A DNA stretch of 64,000 nucleotides. Origin: Anaerolineales bacterium (GTDB lineage Bacteria > Chloroflexota > Anaerolineae > 4572-78 > J111). The position numbers and the translations under genes are program-made. The stretch covers positions 1,116,001 through 1,180,000 of the forward strand of contig JABTUW010000001.1 of NCBI GenBank assembly GCA_015075185.1, written 5' to 3'. The notes under the pieces are model-generated. The model was not told the origin of the DNA. It did no database searches and was given only the letters and a program-made list of their open reading frames with translations. Numbering within the stretch: the first letter of the stretch is position 1; every line of letters begins with the position of its first letter. Shown here piece after piece: positions 59,220 to 64,000 of the stretch.

Positions 59220-59948
59220 CTAAAACAAAACACTCATCACCGCCCGCGTCGGCCCGCCGATTAACCAGCCAAAAATGGGGATGGGCAGGATGAAAAGAAG
59301 GAGAAAGATGATAAAACTGAACCGTTGAATCCGTTCCAGTTGGTAGGCTAATTGATACGGCAAGAGGCCGCGCAGCACCATAAAACCGTCCAGCGGAGCC
59401 AGGGGAATCAAATTAAAAAAGAACAGGGCCACATTAATCTGGACAAAGATAAAAAACAAGTTGATAAAACTGTTGGCTTGAATGCCCAGCGGGAGAATAG
59501 GTTCGACCGCACGCCACAGCAGGGCCAGGATAATCGCCAGGGCCAGATTCGAGAGCGGGCCCGCAGCCGCCACAATCATCGCCCCGGTGCGCGGGCTGGG
59601 ACGCACCGCACCGGGATTAAAGCGCACCGGCTTGGCCCAGCCCAGGCCGACGATCATCAACAACAGCGAGCCAAAAAAGTCGAGATGGGCCAGGGGATTA
59701 AGGGTCAGCCGGCCATCGTACTTGGGGGTCGAATCGCCCAGGCGGTAGGCCGTGACAGCGTGGGCCAGCTCGTGAATAGGAAAGGCAATGAGCAAAATCA
59801 AAATGCGGGCGCCGTATTGAGGCAGGGCAAAAACCATATAGACCGCCAGGCCAACAGCCAGGGCTATTAATAAATAGCTCCAGGGCGGCTCTTTCAGGCG
59901 GCGAGTCCAGTCGGAACGGGGCGGGTCATAATAATATTGCGGTCGCAT
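59220..59948 (-). CDS. site-2 protease family (M50) zinc metalloprotease
   Basis: The product (242 residues from ATG 59948) has six membrane segments and the S2P signature: HELAH in AFPIHELAHAVTAYRLGD and LAPLDGFMVLRGLL, the second zinc ligand (LDG). This is the short Chloroflexota/archaeal type without a PDZ domain. Such enzymes cut transmembrane substrates, for example anti-sigma factors. The frame extends to 60089, but the first 47 residues lack conserved features and overlap MscS, so the ATG before RPQYYYDPP is preferred. Nearest neighbour is the MscS gene upstream. Confidence 0.88.
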   Translation of the reverse strand: MRPQYYYDPPRSDWTRRLKEPPWSYLLIALAVGLAVYMVFALPQYGARILILLIAFPIHELAHAVTAYRLGDSTPKYDGRLTLNPLAHLDFFGSLLLMIVGLGWAKPVRFNPGAVRPSPRTGAMIVAAAGPLSNLALAIILALLWRAVEPILPLGIQANSFINLFFIFVQINVALFFFNLIPLAPLDGFMVLRGLLPYQLAYQLERIQRFSFIIFLLLFILPIPIFGWLIGGPTRAVMSVLF

Positions 59949-60051
59949 GAGTCTCGATTCTTTCAAAAAGGGTGCGGTGATTATAACACGCGCCAGGCCG
60001 ATTGCGAAATCAGTCAAGACAGCCGACCGGTAACAGCCCCCGGCAGCAATT

Positions 60052-60852
60052 CTAGCCGACAATTTGCACGCCAGCCTGCGCCAGAGCATCGGTTACAGCC
60101 GTCATGAGTTGTGGCCGGAGCTGCGCCCCACGGCCGTAGGCCGCCTTGGCCACCAGGGTTAATTCCACATAGTTAGAGATAGCCCCTTCAATGCTTAACA
60201 CTTCGGGCCGTTCCATCAGCTCTGGAAATCGCGTTTGAGCGGCATCAGCCACACCTTCCAGAACCTCCAATGCCCTGGCCAGGTCTGCGGTAACCACCGT
60301 TACTTTAATATTGGCGACCGAAAACGATCCCCGGGAGAGGTTGCGGACGACCCGCACTTCGCCGTTAGGCACGATGAACAATTCACCCGATGTAGCCCGC
60401 AGGCGGGTAGTCCGCAGCTCAACCGCCTCGACCGTGCCAATAACTTCCAGCATTTCTACCTTCTCTCCAACCGAGAACTGATCCTCAAAGATAAGGACCA
60501 TCCCGGCCAGGTAATCGTTGATGAGAGGCCGGGCGCCCAGGCCAAAGCCGGCAGAAAACAGACCCAGGGCAGTCAAAATGGCTCCTGCCGGAATGCCCAG
60601 GGCAAATAGAACCACCACGACCCCGATAATCCAAACCATAACTCTGACTGCACTCCCGACCAATGATTGCAGGGTCAGCAAGCGCCGCTCTTCTATCTGA
60701 CGCCAGCGTAAGGCCCGTCCCCTGAGCATCCTTACGGCCAGCCAGCTCCCCACCTCCGCTGCCAGCCAGGTCAAAAATAGAATAAGGATTAACCTGCCCA
60801 GACTGGCGGCGAGGGTGTCGGCGGTGATAAAGTTCCTGAATTGGTTAAACAT
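60052..60852 (-). CDS. small-conductance mechanosensitive channel (MscS)
   Basis: MscS opens under membrane tension to relieve osmotic stress. The 266-residue protein has three membrane segments (about 15-33, 63-85, 90-110), the pore-lining third helix with ALGLFSAGFGLGARPLINDYLAG, and the beta domain FSVGEKVEMLEVIGTVEAVELRTTRLRATSGE. The C-terminus ends in a mixed domain. It uses ATG 60852 with AATCTCC upstream. It is monocistronic. Confidence 0.9.
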   Translation of the reverse strand: MFNQFRNFITADTLAASLGRLILILFLTWLAAEVGSWLAVRMLRGRALRWRQIEERRLLTLQSLVGSAVRVMVWIIGVVVVLFALGIPAGAILTALGLFSAGFGLGARPLINDYLAGMVLIFEDQFSVGEKVEMLEVIGTVEAVELRTTRLRATSGELFIVPNGEVRVVRNLSRGSFSVANIKVTVVTADLARALEVLEGVADAAQTRFPELMERPEVLSIEGAISNYVELTLVAKAAYGRGAQLRPQLMTAVTDALAQAGVQIVG

Positions 60853-60981
60853 GGAGATTTAACCCTCCTCATCTTTGTTTTGCAGATCCGGGACCTTATC
60901 CTACCACAAATCGGCCAGGCAGCGAAGCGTTTGAGGTAAAGTCAAGCGACCCAGGCGAATGATGCGGCGAATTATATGTGT

Positions 60982-61009
60982 TTGCTAAATTCTAACTTTG
61001 TGTTATAAT
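60982..61009 (+). promoter_or_regulatory. sigma-70 promoter of the serS T-box leader
   Basis: TTGCTA (60982-60987), a 16-base spacer and a perfect TATAAT (61004-61009) just before the leader start near 61016. Confidence 0.7.
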
Positions 61010-61015
61010 CCCCCG

Positions 61016-61243
61016 CACTGGCTGTGACGGAGAAAAGTAAGTCAATCCCTGGACTACACAGAGACGCGCCGGGCGGTGCGAGGCGCGCGAAGGGACGGCC
61101 GAATTCCACTCCTGAGCCGGCGGCGATGAGCCGCCCCGGGTGCGCCCGTTATCGCGCCGATGAGATTGCCGGGAAAAATGCCCGGCGAAAAAAGGTGGCA
61201 CCGCGAGTGATGACCCTCGCCCTTTTACGGGCGAGGGTTTTTT
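61016..61243 (+). promoter_or_regulatory. T-box riboswitch (serine) of serS
   Basis: The T-box sequence AGGTGGCACCGCGAG (61193-61207) is followed by an intrinsic terminator CCCTCGCCC/GGGCGAGGG (61214-61222 and 61229-61237) with six T. The antiterminator TGGC should pair with the uncharged tRNA 3' end, C facing the G discriminator seen in both tRNA-Ser genes here. Stem I has AGTA-type sequence (AAAAGTAAGT) near 61033 and the specifier GAATTCCAC with TCC (61105-61107), a Ser codon read by tRNA-Ser(GGA) at 7557-7645. Uncharged tRNA-Ser would turn on serS. Confidence 0.9.
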
Positions 61244-61245
61244 GT

Positions 61246-61322
61246 TGCGACCGCCGACGGCAGACCACTGACCGCCGAGCCGGGTGATAGCTTGGCGGTC
61301 GGTTGTCAGCGGTCGGCGGTCA
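61246..61322. repeat. heptad inverted repeat, unit GACCGCC/GGCGGTC, between T-box and serS
   Basis: GACCGCC, GACGGCA, GACCACT, GACCGCC on the left; GGCGGTC, GGTTGTC, AGCGGTC, GGCGGTC on the right, all in steps of seven. It lies in the serS leader after the T-box terminator. Confidence 0.9.
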
Positions 61323-61353
61323 CCAAAATTGAAAAACAGAAAGGGGATAAACC

Positions 61354-62640
61354 GTGCTCGACCTAAACTTTATCCGGGAGAACCCGGAGCAGGTCAAAGC
61401 GGCGCTGCGTGATCTCAACACCGACGCGCCGGTTGACGAAATTTTGGAACTCGACCGGCAGCGGCGCGACTTGTTGAAGGATGTCGAAACCCTGCGCCAG
61501 GAGCGCAATGCCGGCAGCAAGGCCATCGGACAGTTGATGGGCCAGGGGAAGAAGACTGAGGCTGAGGCCAAGAAAGCCGAAATCGCCGGGCTGGGCGACA
61601 AAATCAGCCAGCTTGACGAGCAACTGCGCCAGGTCGAGGCCGACCTTTATGAGAAGCAGCTTTACGTGCCGAACATGCCCGGCCCCGGCGTGCCGGTCGG
61701 CCCGGACGAACATCACAACGTGGAGGTCCGCCGCTGGGGCGAGCCGCCGCAGTTCAATTTTACGCCCAAGCCGCACTGGGAGCTGGGCGAGGCGCTGGGT
61801 ATCATTGATTTCGAGCGGGGAGTCAAGCTGAGCGGCACCCGTTTTTACCTCTTCAAGGGGGCCGGCGCGGCCTTACACCGGGCGCTGACCAACTTCTTTA
61901 TTGACGTGGGCGTGCGCGAACATGGCTACACCGAAATCTACCCGCCCTTTATGGTCCGCGAGCAGGCCATGATCGGCGCGGCCCATCTGCCCAAGTTCCG
62001 CGAGAATATGTACCACGACGCCGAAGAAGATTACTGGTTTATCGGCACCGCCGAAGTCCCGCTGACCGGCATCTTTGGCGACGAGATTTTGGAAGCTGAA
62101 CAGCTACCCATCCGCTACCTCAGCCACACGCCCTGCTTCCGCCGGGAGAAAATGAGCGCCGGGCGCGATGTGCGCGGCATCAAGCGGGTGCATCAATTTG
62201 AAAAAGTCGAGATGTACCACTACACCCTGCCGGAGCACAGCTACGAGCATCTGGAGGAGATTGTCGGCAATGCCGAGGATTTGGTCCGGCGGCTCAAGCT
62301 GCCCTACCGGGTGGTGCAGATCTGCACCGGCGACCTCGGCTTTGCCGCGGCCAAGAAGTATGATGTCGAAGCCTGGGTGCCCGGCGAACACGGCCAGGGC
62401 GAGTGGATGGAGATCAGCAGTTGCAGCAACGTGACCGACTTCCAGGCCCGCCGGGCCAACCTGCGCTTCCGCCGCGAGCGCGGGGCCAGGCCCGAATTTC
62501 TGCATACATTGAATGGAAGCGGTTTGCCGCCGGGGCGCTTGATGATCGCGGTGATGGAGAATTACCAGCAGGCCGATGGCAGTATCGTCGTGCCGGAGGT
62601 GCTGCAGCCGTATCTGGGGGGGATGGAAGTGATCCGGTAA
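61354..62640 (+). CDS. serS: seryl-tRNA synthetase
   Basis: SerRS charges tRNA-Ser. The 428-residue protein begins with the N-terminal coiled-coil (LDLNFIRENPEQVKAAL, helices to about residue 105), then class II motifs: motif 2 CFRREKMSAGRDVRG, motif 3 SGLPPGRLMIAVMENYQ, and TAEVPLTGIFGDEIL, all intact. The start is GTG 61354 with GGGGATAAACC upstream. Its expression is controlled by the T-box upstream. The tRNA partners are the two tRNA-Ser genes at 7.4-7.6 kb. Confidence 0.97.
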   Translation: MLDLNFIRENPEQVKAALRDLNTDAPVDEILELDRQRRDLLKDVETLRQERNAGSKAIGQLMGQGKKTEAEAKKAEIAGLGDKISQLDEQLRQVEADLYEKQLYVPNMPGPGVPVGPDEHHNVEVRRWGEPPQFNFTPKPHWELGEALGIIDFERGVKLSGTRFYLFKGAGAALHRALTNFFIDVGVREHGYTEIYPPFMVREQAMIGAAHLPKFRENMYHDAEEDYWFIGTAEVPLTGIFGDEILEAEQLPIRYLSHTPCFRREKMSAGRDVRGIKRVHQFEKVEMYHYTLPEHSYEHLEEIVGNAEDLVRRLKLPYRVVQICTGDLGFAAAKKYDVEAWVPGEHGQGEWMEISSCSNVTDFQARRANLRFRRERGARPEFLHTLNGSGLPPGRLMIAVMENYQQADGSIVVPEVLQPYLGGMEVIR

Positions 62641-62678
62641 GGAGGAAGATATCTGTTCACTAGCTCAAGATATCCCTT

Positions 62679-62742
62679 TGGAGGCCTGGAGGACTGGAAG
62701 GCTGGAAGGTTGGCAAAGCTCCAGCCCTCCAGCCTTCCTTCC
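62679..62742. repeat. octad inverted repeat, unit CTGGAAGG/CCTTCCAG
   Basis: CTGGAGGA, CTGGAAGG, CTGGAAGG, TTGGC on the left and CCAGCCCTCCAGCCTTCCTTCC on the right with step eight; forms a hairpin after serS. Confidence 0.8.
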
Positions 62743-62774
62743 AAAATTATTGAGAAGACACGAGGAAAATTCAC

Positions 62775-63425
62775 ATGACCTACCAAGCTGTCCTCTTTGA
62801 CCTTGACGGTACCCTCCTCGATACGCTGGCCGACCTGGGCAACACCGTGAACCGGGTGCTGGCGGCGCGGGGTTTGCCCACCCATCCCCTGGACGCCTAC
62901 CGCTATTTTGTCGGCGAGGGTGCGCGCCTGCTGGTGACGCGCGCCTTGCCGGAAAACCGGCGGGATGCGGCGACCATTGCCGCCTGCCTGGCCGGATTCC
63001 AGGCCGACTACGACCAGAACTGGCAGGTTGAGACAAAACCCTATCCGGGTGTAGCCACCATGCTGGACGCCCTGACGGCCCGCGGCCTGAAACTGGCCGT
63101 TCTCTCCAACAAGCCGCACGACTTCACCGTGCGCTGCGTCCGCGAATTACTGCCCCGCTGGACCTTCGATCCGGTCTTCGGCCTGCGCGACACCGTCCCG
63201 CGCAAGCCCGACCCGGCCGGAGCCCTCGAAATCGCCGTCCGCTTGAATATTCCCCCGGCCAACTTCCTCTACCTGGGCGATACCGCCACCGACATGCAGA
63301 CCGCCCGCGCTGCCGGGATGTTTCCTGTTGGCGCGTTGTGGGGGTTTCGCTCCGCCGGGGAATTGGAGGAGAGCGGCGCGCAGGTGTTGGTTGAGGAGCC
63401 GGAGGAGTTGTTGGGGTTGGTTTGA
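62775..63425 (+). CDS. HAD-family phosphatase (Gph-like)
   Basis: The 216-residue protein has the HAD motifs FDLDGTLLDT (motif I), LAVLSNKPH (motif II), RKPDPAG with Lys (motif III) and LGDTATDMQTARAAG (motif IV). The cap is helical and small, as in phosphoglycolate phosphatase. Substrate (phosphoglycolate or another phosphate) is not proven. It starts ATG 62775 with GAGGAAAATTCAC upstream. It ends in a Glu-rich tail. Confidence 0.92.
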   Translation: MTYQAVLFDLDGTLLDTLADLGNTVNRVLAARGLPTHPLDAYRYFVGEGARLLVTRALPENRRDAATIAACLAGFQADYDQNWQVETKPYPGVATMLDALTARGLKLAVLSNKPHDFTVRCVRELLPRWTFDPVFGLRDTVPRKPDPAGALEIAVRLNIPPANFLYLGDTATDMQTARAAGMFPVGALWGFRSAGELEESGAQVLVEEPEELLGLV

Positions 63426-63450
63426 GGGTTGTAGGATTAGGACTTTTTCC

Positions 63451-63590
63451 TCAATTGTAATTTTGTTGGAATACGCTAGACTTTAACTGCCAGGTCGTTC
63501 CGTCGGCGAATTCAAAGTACTGATGATAGACCACCGGATTGAACCTTAAATTTTTGACTGCGTGTCGGGCCCAATTTACCAGTTCAGGTA
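63451..63590 (-). pseudogene. possible gene remnant with coding character
   Basis: On the minus strand this 45-codon stretch reads PELVNWARHAVKNLRFNPVV then YHQYFEFADGTTWQLKSS and ends in TGA. The residue pattern looks like part of a real protein, but there is no start codon, and a stop lies just upstream, so it is most likely a fragment. I do not recognise its source. Confidence 0.3.
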
Positions 63591-63596
63591 AGATTT

Positions 63597-63654
63597 AACG
63601 CCCCCTGATCGTGTATCTGTAGTAGGATACGTGACGCGCAGGGGGCGTTTGTTT
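63597..63654. terminator. long hairpin AACGCCCCCTG...CAGGGGGCGTT
   Basis: AACGCCCCCTG (63597-63607) pairs with CAGGGGGCGTT (63639-63649), with an inner GTATC/GATAC; TGTTT follows. It probably ends the HAD gene transcript. Confidence 0.65.
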
Positions 63655-63670
63655 AAGCCTCAAAAATCAT

Positions 63671-63698
63671 TTGACGTATTTAAGGAACGAGCTATAAT
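63671..63698 (+). promoter_or_regulatory. sigma-70 promoter of the AT-rich gene
   Basis: TTGACG (63671-63676), 16-base spacer and perfect TATAAT (63693-63698), 70 bases before the ATG at 63768. Confidence 0.7.
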
Positions 63699-63767
63699 TT
63701 AACAGAATATTTGTTCTAACCGTGAGGATTAATGGGACGGAAAAAGTATTAAATTCTAGGGCGAAAT

Positions 63768-64000
63768 ATGTCTACCGCAGAATTAGCTTCTTTTATTGAA
63801 GCAAAATACTCCAAAGCATTAGATGAAATCAACCTGAAAGAGGGCCAAGTAACTTTACAACCTATAGTCATGAGAATTCCAAATAGCTATGGTGTATACT
63901 CTCCTAGTAAATTAGAGCCTCAGAAAAAGATATATTATGAAGAGTTTCTATCAAGATATGCGGAATACCCTAGAGAAATACGTGTTTGCCTTGATGAAAC
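63768..64000 (+). CDS. AT-rich gene of unknown function, 5' part (cut by window edge)
   Basis: The first 77 codons read MSTAELASFIEAKYSKALDE, then NLKEGQVTLQPIVMRIPNSYG and YYEEFLSRYAEYPREIRVCL. The codon use is A/T-rich and unlike neighbours (about 38% GC versus 57%), which suggests recent acquisition. I do not recognise the family. A clear promoter lies upstream, and the gene continues beyond the window. It may open an accessory island. Confidence 0.55.
   Translation, partial: MSTAELASFIEAKYSKALDEINLKEGQVTLQPIVMRIPNSYGVYSPSKLEPQKKIYYEEFLSRYAEYPREIRVCLDE

Overview
The window is about 57% GC, densely packed bacterial chromosome with genes on both strands, and it reads as a member of the Chloroflexota, probably the Anaerolineae/Caldilineae side. 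The clues are Thr-Pro-rich extracellular linkers (2521-3816, 42608-43597), LysM/SGNH and LysM/glycosidase fusions, a very large SBBP-repeat plus dockerin protein, an R3H-domain SpoIIIAA-like ATPase, a T-box leader in front of serS, and many TTG/GTG starts. This placement is inference from gene content; no rRNA lies in the window.

Layout. 1-4.7 kb: a TPR-like protein cut by the window edge, a LysM-SGNH secreted hydrolase, a Thr-Pro-rich membrane protein and a methyltransferase. 5-13 kb: pcrA helicase, tRNA-Ser(CGA), tRNA-Ser(GGA), SRP RNA, a GNAT enzyme, a DUF348/G5/3D wall protein, rsmA, two tandem candidate small RNAs, then tyrS. 13-17 kb: WD40 propeller, small membrane protein, glycosidase-LysM. 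17-30 kb: a housekeeping run (R3H ATPase, tmk, FmdB-like, gmk, rhomboid, Memo-like, priA, M23 peptidase, DHH phosphoesterase) with a broken GxxExxY gene and a MITE-like insertion. 30-39 kb: a structured RNA, the giant surface protein, BNR-repeat protein, and an ECF sigma/anti-sigma pair. 39-48 kb: frameshifted tryptophanase, holA, sortase, Lgt-like protein, TlpA-like thioredoxin, a phosphatase remnant, prmA, an SDR and rsmE. 48-64 kb: twin response regulators, SCO1 with a His-rich membrane protein, PD-(D/E)XK nuclease, subtilase, glycosyltransferase, GIY-YIG, prephenate dehydrogenase, HD protein, M50 protease, MscS, T-box-serS, HAD phosphatase, and the AT-rich start of an unknown gene.

Two things stand out. 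First, between rsmA and tyrS lie two tandem, homologous, promoter-to-terminator units (each TTGACA-17-TATAnn, about 87 nt, a shared CU-rich core and an intrinsic terminator) that look like a pair of anti-Shine-Dalgarno small RNAs. Second, at least eighteen places carry degenerate arrays of period 7 (sometimes 8), often as two inverted arms forming a hairpin. The unit differs at every site but the period is kept. Several arrays are read in frame inside conserved genes (rsmA, priA, an HD protein) or supply the end of a gene (tmk, a YesL-like protein, GIY-YIG). I know of heptanucleotide repeats of this general kind from filamentous cyanobacteria, but not of this inverted, sequence-drifting, gene-invading form.

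The genes mostly serve information processing (replication restart, primase/helicase loading, rRNA modification, tRNA charging, SRP) and the cell surface (sortase, LysM proteins, subtilase, M23, SBBP/dockerin), as expected of a filamentous envelope-elaborate bacterium.
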